Assembly: GCA_003508835.1 (NCBI GenBank)
Contig: PUFA01000022.1
Location: 6,386,001-6,450,000 of the forward strand
Source of the DNA: Eonycteris spelaea
Taxonomy: Eukaryota; Chordata; Mammalia; Chiroptera; Pteropodidae
Direction of reading: 5' to 3'
DNA: 64,000 bases
Part shown: positions 1-11,050 of the stretch, one piece after another
Position numbering within the stretch: the stretch's first letter is position 1
How the letters are laid out: each line of letters begins with the position of its first letter
Program-made: the position numbers and the translations under genes
Notes under the pieces: model-generated
What the model saw: only the letters and a program-made list of their open reading frames with translations
The model's database searches: none
What the model was told of the DNA's origin: nothing

Positions 1-720
1 TCCTTCAACAGGATATTTATTAGAGCTTTGACTTGTTTTTCAGATAAAATTCTAAGTCTTCATTCTGTCATTTAATGTTTCTCTCCCCCAAATCAGTAAA
101 TCTCCAAGTGTTCATTTCTCTGCCACCTGGCATGGCTTTTCATTACCCTCCAAGCATCACATGCTACTACCACACTCCTTTCCGGCTTCTCACCAAAACT
201 AAACTAATTTTTAATGATATTTGCAATTATCGAAACAGTGGGCACTTCTATTTCCATTTTTATTTGTTAAATGAATCAAATGGCAATGATGTGAAACTAC
301 TGAACACTAAGTGGAATTTAGTGTGTGTTAATTGTCACATGTGACTTTTAGCTCTGAATTTTCATTGAGAAAAAAATGAAAATTTTCTGGGGCTGAATAA
401 TTTTAAAAGGCAGTCAGCCTTTAATTCACCAGCGTATTGATATCCATATGTAATTTTATACCAATTTATTCTATTAAGCTTAATTTACATATAGTTACAA
501 AATATTTCTAAGTTATACTAGTCCACACTTATTTTTCCTTAATTTCATCTGTAACACTATATTTATTTGTATCATTTTATTTCGATAAGTGTTTATGAAT
601 TTTTTTTTACATAAGTGAAATAAATACAAGGAATTAAAATATTTCTCTATTTTTCTTTCAATAATTATTGATTCCTGTGGAAAACAAGGAGTCTGGTCTC
701 AGGTCAAAATCCTATGTGTG
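1..720. other. AT-rich unique sequence, nothing recognised
   Basis: This stretch is AT-rich single-copy-looking DNA with short homopolymer runs. I see no repeat family, splice-flanked exon or RNA gene. The one open frame at 75-344 has no recognisable domain and looks like chance. Confidence 0.5.
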
Positions 721-727
721 ATTTTTC

Positions 728-975
728 GGGCTCTGCTATAGGCCCTGCAAAGGCTTCCCAGGGCAGGCCTCACGGGGGGGCACCTGCCGCCCCCCATCAG
801 GCGCGGGGCACAGCCAGGGAACTGCGCTCTCAGAGGTCCTGACGGTCAAGGGCGCAGGCCCTGCCGGCCTAGCTCTCGGGTCTGGGGCGTCTGCACTCCC
901 AGCCCCGCTGCCTCCACCTGGAGCCCTCCTCACTGCGCGCCTCTCGCCATGGCCTTCCTCTGGCACCTGCGCTGA
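728..975. promoter_or_regulatory. Small CpG-rich island
   Basis: A sharp switch from AT-rich flanks to a strongly GC-rich block of about 250 bp with many CpG dinucleotides, including gcgcgcc-type clusters near 930. CpG density like this is unusual in the rest of the window. Mammalian CpG-rich blocks often mark promoters, but a GC-rich old LTR would look similar. The minus-strand open frame across it (736-966) is rich in Pro, Gly, Arg and Ala, as expected from base composition, and I do not call it a gene. Confidence 0.5.
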
Positions 976-1059
976 GACCTTCTCACAAGGAAATTGGGGA
1001 AACCTTAAAAACAGTTTTCTCTACTCTCAGTACTCAACAATTCCCCCTTCTTAGCCCTT

Positions 1060-1134
1060 CCTCACCACCCCCATCCGCCTTCTGGACCTGGAATCCATAA
1101 AATGGGAGGAGCCTTCTCCCCCCACGGCTCCTTC
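1060..1134 (+). promoter_or_regulatory. Candidate TATA-type core promoter
   Basis: A TATA-like box (cataaaat) sits at 1096-1103, followed directly by a gggaggag GC-rich element. A pyrimidine-rich initiator-like site (ccttcaccc) lies about 30-36 bases downstream, near 1134. Together with the CpG block upstream this has the order of a plus-strand promoter. It could equally belong to an LTR. The sequence does not show whether it is active. Confidence 0.35.
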
Positions 1135-1332
1135 ACCCCTGAGACTTGCTCCAGGTCTGGGCAGACCAGACTCTCGCCCTGCTCTGCTCCGGAGGAAAAT
1201 GAAACGGTGGGGAACAACTCTGCTTATGGCACCGGCGATGGAAGGCTAGACTGGTCTTCCCATTTCGGCTCGTTGCTTTAATCAGCTACTTTAGGCTGGC
1301 AGCTCGGGTCTCTCCAGCTCAGCTCTGCTCTT
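1134..1332 (+). other. Candidate first exon with consensus splice donor
   Basis: From the putative start near 1134 the GC-moderate sequence runs to a consensus 5' splice site, tt|gtaagt, with GTAAGT at 1333-1338. After the donor the composition drops back to AT-rich. The exon holds only a short open frame (1199-1249, about 16 codons), so it would be a 5' UTR or lncRNA first exon. No acceptor partner can be assigned within the window. The call rests on the combination of CpG block, TATA-like box and donor. Confidence 0.3.
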
Positions 1333-1339
1333 GTAAGTT

Positions 1340-3683
1340 AATTTTATTTCCCAGAGTCCAACCGCAGTAATTGTTACTAGCCAGATCCAAAATAAATAAT
1401 TTCTGAAAGAGTGAATGGAGGGGTATTTGCTGTTGGCTAATACTCTCTAATTTGTTTGTGCTAATCTTTCCCTGATATTGTATTAGCTGGGCATATATAT
1501 ATAATATTGATGAGGATATTAAAAATATCTTCCTTCCCACCATAAGCATGAGTCTGTTCTTAGCTGTGCTATTTTAATTTAATGCACATTAACGTTTTCA
1601 TGACTCTTGAGGTGGTTTTAAAGGAATTTATTTATATTGGACTACATAAATATTAAATCTTATCTACAATTTTTAAAAGCTCTCATCATTTTACAAAACT
1701 AAGATTTACTCAAGTAATCCAAATTGTAGCCACTTATGTTTGATTATAATTTTGCTGGTCATGTAAGATTCTTTTGGTTTGTGTTATTTATATACAGGAT
1801 GTTTCAATATAGTCCAATTCTTAATTCTTTCAGAAATGTGTTGAACTAAAGTGTTCTAGGTCTGTCTTCAAGTGTGATCTAAACACAATGGAAATTTAAG
1901 AAAGTTTTATCTAAAAATCCTCGTGTTAGGGATTTCTAAAATACTTTAGAATATCTATCAAATTCTGGCTTTCATTCACAGTTGAAAGAATTGTGAAGCT
2001 GGCAGTTATGGATGGCTTACCAAGGGAAACAAAGTTTAAAGTGTCTTTAGACAACACCTAGGTTGAAAACTGAATGATGCATCAATTTGTGCTACGCTTT
2101 GAGAACCTGCCCAAATTCAACAAGAAACAGGATGTTAATAATTATAAAGAAAATCTTCAAACGATTCTTTCAGTTATGTTATCTTTAGTTCAACATGGCA
2201 AGTGCTAAATAAAATCTCCGTCAAGCAAAATATATCCTGTTATCCATTTACTCAGTAATTCTACTAATCGTACAACATTTATCAAAAAGAGAAACCACTT
2301 CACGCGCACACACACGATCTCTAAAAACCCACAGTGCTTTGCATCTGCTCTCAAACTCTGAAGCCTCTAAACTGCTTCCTCTGAGGGTTTGGGACGACAT
2401 TGTGATGAAGACTGTTCCAGCTCTCCTGCTGACACTGTGCGCTTTATTTTGTTTGCGACTTTGCTGCCAGCATTGAGAAAGAAATGCTGTTTCCAGGAAG
2501 TTTCTTTTTTTTTAACATTTGTTTGGCAAGAATTAAGACACGTTATCTGTGGTCTAGCTTATCTGATATGAGCATAAGTATGAGGAGCAAGAGCAAAAAT
2601 ATTTATTAGAATTACGCAATCACGTGTATCAGTCTTCTGTTTTCATCATGCTTAACGCAACATTCAAAACAGAAGATTTAAAATTAAATTTACTTTAAAG
2701 ATTTCTGATAAAGAATGCTCTGTTTTTACTAAACCTAAGTCTCACTAAACTGAATCACACATTTAAAGTTTAGCCATAATCTTTATAACTGGGTCACTGC
2801 TCTTTCGGAAAGTACCCTCATCAAAACAGAAATCTGAGAGGGCTGCAAAGTTGGTATTTTTAATGTTTCTCAGTGTTCTTCACTGAATGACAATAAAAAA
2901 TGATTTTCAAAAGTTACACCTAGACGTCAAATCCCACATGCTCCATTGACATTCCTCTGGTTGGCCATAAGAATTCTTGATTTTTTTCCAATGCCATTAT
3001 TGCTTACATTCTTTTTGAAAAACTGTGCGCATTTTGCCTGGGTAATTACTATAATCCTCTCAAGGAGGAACATATATTGGTTTGCTTTTGTTCCATTGCT
3101 ACTTATTCTCATCCAATAGGCCAGAAAGAGGAAGGGAAAGTCGAGGAAAGGGGACATGTCTACAACGCCCAGTTATATAGGAAGGACTGGGTAATATCAC
3201 TGCTAGGGGATCATTAAATAAAGTGCTCAATGCTTTCCCTTGTTACCCAGAACAAGCAAGAAGCAAGAGTTTTATTTACTGCTATAAATCGGTATGCTAG
3301 CAAATGTGTAAGACCTGGCTTTCTTAAAGAAAAGCCCAGACCTGTAGTGTGAGCCATTTCTATGGTGAAAGTAGTCCCACTATTTGTCCATGTTAGCTAC
3401 TGTCAAGCAAACTTATTTAAATTATGGACGATTTTTTTTCCCTACAGATTTATTGTTTAATGTCTGTTTTTCATGTTACAGTATAAATGTTAAGCCCAAA
3501 GTTACATGGCATAGATAACAAAATAAAAAATAAAATTTCACTGTTAGAAAGGTGGAGTTCCAGTTAAGTGATCATATATGTACATTACTATTTTACAGTA
3601 ATGTTGCCTTGAAGGTATCAGTAATAGGAATAAAATTCCAAAAAATATTCTGCAAAACCAGCAGTGCCTGAAGGAGATATGGC
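1340..3683. other. AT-rich unique sequence, nothing recognised
   Basis: No repeat family, exon or RNA gene is recognisable. Small open frames (2389-2571, 2927-3157, 3544-3738) are unsupported; the last runs through a tetranucleotide repeat. Confidence 0.45.
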
Positions 3684-3730
3684 TAATAAACAAACAAACA
3701 AACAAACAAACAAACAAATAAATAAATAAA
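3684..3730. repeat. (AAAC)n/(AAAT)n microsatellite
   Basis: Uninterrupted tetranucleotide run, aaac units passing into aaat units. It has the form of a decayed retroposon A-tail, but I cannot recognise a retroposon body upstream. Confidence 0.9.
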
Positions 3731-4199
3731 GGCTGCACTATAGAATTTCCTACATATTAGCTATAATAAATGTTTTCATCAAAGAAAAATCTTAGAAGAA
3801 AAAATAAATAAGTATTAAGCTAATCGATTGTAGGGCATTTTTAGCTGGGAGCAAATATATGATAGTAAGATATAAATCTCTCCCAAAGGGAGTCTAAAGA
3901 GGGAAACTCTTGGAGGTAAAGCATACCAATGGCATTTTACTACTCCACGAGAAATGTTGCATGGTACTTTACAACAAAGAGTGTTTAAAAAGTTCAGGCT
4001 TTGTGAAGGAAGGCATAAATGAACAAGGAGATGGAATTATATCTTTGGTGTTTGATATCATTTATTATATTAGCTAAAATATAGTAGTATTTTATCACTT
4101 TATAAAAAAAAATGCAATAGTATATCATCTCTTTCCAAAAAAATATTCAAGAATATTCTGGAGAGAAAAGATGTAGACTTTGAAAAAACACACTAGTTT

Positions 4200-4310
4200 G
4201 AAACCTAGTCTAAAATATTTGCTTTGTTACTCTGTCAAATTGCCTAATGTCTCTGACATTCCGTTTCTTTAATATTAGAATATGGATAATAACAATAATT
4301 ATTATGTGGC
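4200..4310 (+). repeat. MIR SINE, 5' part
   Basis: The order of motifs follows MIR: a degenerate 'gttactctgtcaaattgcctaatgtctctgacattccg' region, then a 'atatggataataacaataatt' block equivalent to the MIR 'atggggataataatagta' stretch. The element appears to resume at 4562 after an interruption. Confidence 0.6.
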
Positions 4311-4334
4311 GACTTCTGTTTTTTGAGTTATGAT

Positions 4335-4555
4335 AATAATTTTATAAACTTTTCTCAGTAAAATTGCAAACAATACTATACCCACACACTATTTTGCCAC
4401 TTTTAACAGATTAAAAATCTAGGACACAGAGCAGCTAATCAATTAATCACTATTAATTCCTCATCGAAAGTCACAGGGCAAACAAACACCATGGAAGAAA
4501 GTGAACTCAGGGATCCAATACCTGAGTTCACACTCTTAACCCTACTTTACACACT
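4335..4555 (-). repeat. MIR SINE inserted in another MIR
   Basis: Reads as the reverse complement of MIR: a 'ttttaacagattaaaaatctaggacacagagc' region, then 'gtcacagggc', then a region ending 'cacactcttaacc', which match the MIR core and tRNA-related head in inverse order. It lies between two halves of a plus-strand MIR, so it looks nested. Confidence 0.55.
4501..4531. other. Perfect 11-bp inverted repeat (hairpin)
   Basis: Arms gtgaactcagg (4501-4511) and cctgagttcac (4521-4531) are perfectly complementary with a 9-base loop. The hairpin lies inside the minus-strand MIR, in the part derived from the tRNA-like head. Confidence 0.85.
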
Positions 4556-4561
4556 TCATTA

Positions 4562-4646
4562 TATTTTCTAGAGAATTAAATAGATGTGAAATGTTAGCGA
4601 TTGTGCTTAGTACCTAGTAGTAGATTAATAACTATTGAATCCATTC
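4562..4646 (+). repeat. MIR SINE, 3' part
   Basis: A 'gagaattaaatagatgtgaa' stretch followed by 'gtgcttagtacctagtagtag' corresponds to the MIR 3' half ('gaggattaaatgag...cttagaacagtgcctggcacatag'). It continues the MIR that starts at 4200. Confidence 0.6.
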
Positions 4647-4776
4647 CTATATTTCTAAAGGATCCGTGCTGAAAGGATGAATAGCTTTAATATTTAAAAT
4701 GATCATCATAAATATTCTGAAATTTCTGATCCTGTTCATGAGTTTTCTTCTGGGTGAGGGTGGAGAAAAATAAACA

Positions 4777-5013
4777 ATTAGAAGAGAGAGAGATAGAAAG
4801 ATAGGTGATAGATATAGATAATATAAATATTATCATATCATAAACATATAAATATTTATATATTTATATAATATAAATATTATAGATAATATTTATATTA
4901 TCTATATCTATCTATATATGTATATACACATATACATATATACATATATATATACACACACATGAGATACATAGATATACATACATATATATATAGAGAG
5001 AGAGAGAGTGCGC
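4777..5013. repeat. AT/GATA/AG simple-sequence tract with palindromes
   Basis: A compound tract: (GA)n, (GATA)-like, long AT-rich palindromic core, (TATAC)-like, and a terminal (AG)n run leading into gtgcgcgtgcac. It contains a perfect 27-bp inverted repeat, 4807-4833 against 4886-4912, with a 52-base spacer that is itself palindrome-rich. The minus-strand open frame over part of it (4912-5229) is repeat-derived. Confidence 0.9.
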
Positions 5014-6735
5014 GTGCACGCCTAATGTAAACGAATGTAAACAGCAGCATCTGTTCTTCCGCACTGAGCCAGCTGTTAAAGTAAAAAGGTGTTCACTGGA
5101 TGCACATTGATCTCTACTGTCACCTGTACAAACTGTGATTGAGCAATAGACGAATATTTGCATAGGGCACCATATTCCATCACCGGCATGTCGGCCCTCA
5201 GTGCTGACTAAGTGAACTGTGTTACTCACTGATTAACTTGAAATAAAGAGGAAAATCATTTCCATCAACATTCATCAGAACTTTGTGGTCCAGGCTAAAC
5301 AGGTGCCACAACTATTCTTGGAAGTAGTTCTAGGGATTTCAATTTATCAGCAGAATTAGTTTCCCTGTTTTTGTTTTTGTTTTATTCATATTTTGATTCT
5401 TGAGTATATTTTCTAATTTCTGCAGAATATTTCCAAGTGCATTTGCTGAACTCTTTATCTTGATGTAGAAAAATAACCTTAGTGAAAGACAGAACCGAAT
5501 TATGATGTCATGTCTTTATGACTATTTCACAGCAACAAAATTCTTGAAACAGTTACCAAAGCATTTGCATGTTGTGTTGTTTTGGGGGAACAAGAACAAA
5601 AATGAACAACAAAAACAAAAAACAGGAAAAAAAATGATGATCTGCATATTTGTTAACATCAGCTAACAAAAGATAAACCACAAAGCATTACCTCAATAAT
5701 AAAAAAAATTTCTTCTACTCTTTCCCCAAATGTTTTATTGCACATGGTTTGTATGCCTTGGTGAAAGCAAAGAAAGGTCACAGCAGGAGAGATGTCTGGG
5801 ATGGAAAGTGGGCACACACAGACACTCATGTTTTTATTAAAAGCTATTTCAGAGAAAACAACATGCTCCATTAGTCAGGAAACTAATATTTCTCCAAAAT
5901 TCAAAATGGTATCATACTTCTGGGTCTCACTAAATTAAAGCCTTGTGTGATATGTTTTGAATTTTTTCATCTAGAATGATTTGCTTAATTGTTTTGGAAC
6001 TTTTCCCCTCCTTATATCATATGAACAATTCCTTTATTCTTAGAATGTAAATCGACTAACGTTTTTTCATTTACTGAGAACCACAAAAAATAATAAAAAA
6101 GGGTCATATAGATCATCTAATGATTGGATATTTGTTCAGTTTTCACAAACTATATGTTCCACAACTTGGCTGCTATAAGTCACTGAATGAAGAGGCCTGG
6201 TTTATGACGACGTACAGGAGATGGCAAGTGAGATCAGTAACAGCAATGAAACCAGTAATGATGGAAACCATGGGACAAAAGACAGCACCTACCCAACAAA
6301 AAGTGACAATTATACTCAGTGCTTGCCAACTGTTGGAAAAATTCAGATTCAGGCTCTCCACTGTGGGATAAGTTGATCACTATTTCTCTTATTAGTACGA
6401 TGTTGTGTTAGATCAATGTTGATGCAGTTTTAAATACACTATGGGGACTAATCCCATACTTAAAAAAAGTTCAACTTAGGGTGAACCTAACAACTCCTAA
6501 AAGTTCAAGGGGAAAAGGCATGTATTCTATATGTTATAGATCTTAACTTTGGGAATTCCCTAGAATGTCAAGTAAATAAAATATTATATAAATATTCCAG
6601 CATAAATTAGTCATTTTCCTTTTCCTTAATAAGTCAATATTTAACATTTCATCATAAAAATAAAAACTGTGTTTAATACAAGAGAGCAAAAACAAAACCG
6701 CTGGATGATCCCTACACTGTTGGAAACAAAAACGT
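5014..6735. other. Unique AT-rich sequence, nothing recognised
   Basis: No repeat family is confidently recognised. Overlapping open frames on both strands at 6120-6371 and 6173-6361 have no recognisable domain, no consensus splice sites at sensible positions and no codon pattern that I would trust. Confidence 0.45.
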
Positions 6736-6739
6736 TAAC

Positions 6740-6945
6740 AATTCCAGAATTCAAATTAGATTGTGTAATGTCCTAAGTGTTTTGCATGTATTATTTCATT
6801 TTATCCTTAAACAACCCTCTGCAACTGGTTCTATTCTTACTTCCAACTAATGCATAAGGAAACTGAGGCTCAAGTAAGAAAACTGGTTTGCTCGAGATCA
6901 AATAGTAATAAAGTTCTAGACTAATATTTGAGCCTGCTCCTTCTT
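6740..6945 (-). repeat. MIR SINE
   Basis: Inverse MIR order is clear: 'gcatgtattatttcatttta tccttaaacaaccctctg' followed by the diagnostic 'aaggaaactgaggctcaag' at about 6857-6875, then a decayed 'gcctgctcc' end. This is among the best-preserved MIR copies in the window. Confidence 0.8.
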
Positions 6946-7154
6946 TGTCTCTCTCTTGCTTTCCTTCTCTCCAATTTAACATTAAACAACTTGTTCACAT
7001 TAGGCACATTTATCTGTACCTTGTTTTTGCACTGGTGCTGAATTTTGGAATTATTTCCTACCAACATATCCAGATCTGTCTTGCTTCTTACACCTACATA
7101 ATCGCATCACGTGGATACATCGTTACTTGTATACCTCACCGCCTGTTCAGAGCT

Positions 7155-7262
7155 GCACACAGTGCAGCGCGTTAGCACAGACTCTCGAGTCAGGCTCCTG
7201 GGATCTGAATCTCAGGCCTGTGCTCACTGGTCATCATACCGCATTTCCGACTTTATGGTGCT
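7155..7262 (+). repeat. MIR SINE head fragment
   Basis: 'cagcgcgttagcacagactc' followed by 'gagtcaggctcctgggatct gaatctcaggcctg' matches the tRNA-like head of MIR ('gttaagagcacggactctgg agccagactgcctgggttcgaatccc'). Confidence 0.7.
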
Positions 7263-7299
7263 CCTGAAAGTATGTCACCTCACATGAAAAGCATAATAA

Positions 7300-7640
7300 G
7301 AATTTTTATTTTGGTTAATTTTTAGGTGAAAATGTTCCATTTTAAATTTCATTTATTTAGGAGTGAGGTTGAGGGACATTTCAGATGTTTGTTGATCATT
7401 TTTATTTGTTTTATAAAAATCAACAGATTCCTCCCATTCCTCACTTTTCAAATGGGCTGCTTCTCTTTTTCTTATGTTTAGAATAAATTTTTTGTTTAAT
7501 TTGTATCTCATTTTTCCAAATTTATCTTCATAGTTTTACTTTATGTATGTTATACATTGGCTTTATATGTTCACTTTGTGAAATTTCATATATTGATTCT
7601 GGGAAGAATTTAAAATTGTTTTACTAAAGACTTTTAAAAG
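7300..7640 (-). mobile_element. Old L1 (L1M-type) 3' region, antisense
   Basis: The plus strand reads like the antisense of an old L1 3' region: 'gaggttgagggacatttcag atgtttgttgatcattttta', then 'aaatgggctgcttctctttt tctta'. This corresponds to the frequently seen 'gttgagcatcttttcatatg tttattggccatttgtat' pattern. It is heavily diverged, with no open frame left. Confidence 0.65.
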
Positions 7641-8769
7641 AGATTTTACTAAAAATCATAGATATTAAACAGCCCTATTATTTATAATACTACATAAAAC
7701 TTAAATGGTCAAACATTATATTTTAATTTACTGGCCATATATAATCAACTCAGTGTAAAAGATAAATATTTCATATTCAAACACTTAAAAATATATGTAT
7801 TTTTAAAAAAATATATATGGATTAAAAAAATTAGTTTGTTTTAGTTGCTCTTCTTCTTAGCATAATAAAAAATAAAATAATCTTCCCTTAGGAAAGCCAA
7901 AACTGTGGATGAAGTACCTGGTTAAAAGAGGATAATATTTTTCTTTTCTTTTCTCAAACATGATAAAATATCATCATTCAACTGAAAATTAAATGTATTA
8001 CAAACAGTTCTGGTCATTTTTCACTTGTCAATGAGCCATTAGACAATGAATTATTTTATCAGAGTTTGTTGTTGTTATTCTATGATACTTAGGTTCCTAA
8101 TAATTATTTTTTGCAGTTGACAGATAGTGTCATCATTCTTTGAAACAAATGATAATTGTAACTCTTTGGCAAAGAGTGTATCATGATCATGCTTATCCTT
8201 CTCCTGTCTTTCATTGATATACTCCTCCTCCACACTGTATTAGCAGAATGCAGAAGAAGAATGATCTGATGTTTATGGAGTGTAATTTGAAGGACATCAA
8301 AAGGTCTACTTGTGATGTATTGGGCAATAATCGAAGCTACACTAAATTATCCTTACTTTAAATGATATTCCTGATGTTATACAGGGCAATGTTATTGTAA
8401 AATAATGCACTGGAACTATACACAAAATTATTCTTAAAATACACAAGATAATTATAGACTATCTCAAGATCATATTCTAATAGTTATAAGCTAACAGTAA
8501 ATATACATATTGCTAAACTATGAAATTTTTTTGATGAAACAATGAGCACTCAAGGACCAAAAGGTGATTTTGGAGTACATGATTCTGATATCAGAGTAAG
8601 TATAGAAAATGTGAAGGAGGATCAAATTAAATATCTTTACTGTGAGATAACAATATGAGACCATGAAACATAACATGAATATAAGAAATATTTAGAAAAG
8701 CAGCATAAAAAAGTAAACTATGACAAAACAAAGAAGATCGGGCCACATTTATATATACACATGCGTGCA

Positions 8770-8772
<3 letters not shown>
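7641..8772. other. AT-rich sequence, nothing recognised
   Basis: AT-rich with short A and T runs. No element or exon could be supported. Confidence 0.45.

Positions 8773-8811
<39 letters not shown>
8773..8811. repeat. (CA)n microsatellite
   Basis: About 19 uninterrupted CA units. The open frame overlapping it on the minus strand reads as Cys-Val repeats and is an artefact. Confidence 0.97.
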
Positions 8812-8814
<3 letters not shown>

Positions 8815-9855
8815 CAATCTAAAACATTAGGAAACAGATGCGCTTTAAAACACACAAGCAAACAAGCATGCTTTGTATAAGATAAATCTCAAATTTAGAA
8901 ATAGGATTAAGTACAAGGCACATTACCAACAAAATATTGTATGCTACAACAATGGTCTGATGCATTTCTAAAACGTAGAGAAAAATATTAAAATATTATT
9001 TGTCCTTTAGCATTTCATGTTAGGCTAGCAATGCTTATGTTTTCATTTGCTTTTAAAAATCTGATTTGCTAAATTATACTTATTATTTCATTATTTTAAC
9101 ATACTATGTTATTAATTTGTAATAATCAGTAGTCTCCCAGTTGAAATAGAAACAAATTTTAAAATGAATGTTTAAAAAGAAAGAAAAAACATAAAAACGT
9201 GTGTTTACAAGGGGTTTAACCTCCAATGAGGATGTTTGCATGTGTTTCCATTTAAACATATAAATTCCCTAATGTCTTATACAACATTTTATTATAACGG
9301 CAATATATGATCACCATAAAAATCTGGAAAATATAGAAATAAAGAGAGAGAGCCACACATATTTCTACAATGTGAAGTCAGTCAACCTTTCATTGCCTTT
9401 CTTTATAGTCTTGTAGAATAATGTACAAAAACTCTCTATTAAGAAAATCTAGGGCACAGGACAGTCACACAGATGACGTCCTCTCTTCTAACTAAAAGGA
9501 CTTATGAATGCTAATGAAGGAGAGGCATGGGCTATACCTCGATACGTGGCAAACAGGTGAGGAAAGAGCCCTGCAGGTAAAACGAAAAAAACACCTATGT
9601 GAAAATATTGAGGAGAAACATTGAGTATAAGGCAATTTTAATAACCTCAGTTTGTTCTATGTGTACTTTGCAAGGTGGGAAGTTGTAACTAAAGCTTAAG
9701 TTGGAAAGGGTAGAAAGACAGAGACTCCTACAGGTCAGGCTAAGGAAACTGGATCCATTCTGGCCTAACTGCAGCTGCTGAGGGGGACTACAGAGGAGTT
9801 GCATGGTTCAGACTACAGCTTTACTCTTCTGACTTGATAGAAAAGAAGATGGCTG
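8812..9855. other. Mostly unique AT-rich sequence
   Basis: No confident element. Sequence around 9300-9410 ('aaatctggaaaatatagaa' and downstream) resembles an old LINE relic, but I could not place it. Confidence 0.4.
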
Positions 9856-9859
9856 TTCA

Positions 9860-11050
9860 GTTTAGGATGCAGAGGCAGTGGGAATAATAAAAACTGGAGA
9901 CAGTGAGACAATTTAGAAGGCTATTATAATAGCTCAGTGTGGCAGATCTGAACTCAGGCAAAACAGCAAGAAAGATGAAGAGACCATTTATCTAAAACGT
10001 AAATACTTAGAATACAGGCAGAGACTACCTAGATTTTTCCCCCATAAGATAGAAAGATAAAAAAATATTTATGCTACAGAATATCTAAGGGTCAGTGACC
10101 AGTTAAACTTAGGAAGAAAGTGTAGGAAGGTAGGCTGATTCTTATATTTCTAACTCTGGTATCATTACCAGAATAAAAGATACTGTTAGAAGTTTAGGTA
10201 TGAGAGGAAGATGATGAATAAATACAAACGTATACATACACACACATGAAAATACAAAATATGTGAAGGCCTGTATCTGATCATAAGAAGTAACACTTTT
10301 CTTAGATAAATATTTTTATCATCGAAATGCAAAGATATTTGGAGCCATATAAATTTTGAATGCCCTTGGGTAAGAGTAAAATGTATGAAGAAAGATATGA
10401 ACAGACATCCATTAAATGGCAGCCAGAGAAAGACTCTGCTATAAAAGAAACAAATTACAACCAGAAGTGGAGGAGTTAACTAGAACTTGGAATGTTACAT
10501 AAGTAATAACAACAACAACAATGAAAATGGTAGAAGGAATGAGTAATGAACAATGCAAATACCAAGAGAGAGCAATAAAGTAAAGTTAAAAAAAAATGCC
10601 CAAAGGGCTAGGCGGTATTCCAGGTTTTGGCAACATCACCAAGAACAGTTGCAGCAGTGATTAGGAAAGAAGCAGTGCAATGGGATGCACAGAGAACGAA
10701 ACGTTACGAGGGAAAAAGAGTAAAGCCACCGCTTGTTGGAAAAGCTTGGCTTTAAAGGGAAGGAACAGATGAGACAGTCATGACACTTCACAAAGGGTCA
10801 TGGACATGTTTACATAAGGAAAAGGAAGGAACAACGAGAGAGGGAGAAGTTGAAGAAAAGACCAATAAATGATAAAACAAACAAACAAAAAGCCTTGAAC
10901 AAAGGAAGATGTATTTGTCTGATTAAGGGAGGAGAAATTGGGTAAATACAAATATGTGGAAGCAAATGCACTTAAAGAGGGCAGAGAGAGAAACTGAAAT
11001 GTGTAACACAGCAAAAGAAAGAGAATTCCAGAGAGTCTCTTTCCTCTTCC
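9860..11050 (-). mobile_element. L2 LINE, long antisense relic
   Basis: The plus strand follows the reverse complement of L2 in the right order: 'aactggagacagtgagacaa' and 'aaggctattataatagctca' (about 9890-9940), 'gccatataaattttgaatgc' with 'gggtaagagtaaaatgtatg' (about 10345-10395), and 'tggcaacatcaccaagaaca' (about 10628-10647). These match L2 'agaccagttaggaggctatt gcaataatcc', 'gagatcaccaagggagtgag' and 'aggtcattggtgacctt'. This is the reverse-transcriptase half of L2. All reading frames are broken. Confidence 0.7.

Noticed and set aside
3684..3730. Possible CRISPR-like periodic repeat
   Set aside because: Plain tetranucleotide microsatellite in a mammalian genome.
4912..5229. 105-residue minus-strand open frame
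   Set aside because: Its C-terminal half is the translated tata/tgta microsatellite; no domain and no splice context.
7155..7262. tRNA-like sequence
   Set aside because: Similarity is to the tRNA-derived head of a MIR; no intact cloverleaf with A and B boxes could be supported.
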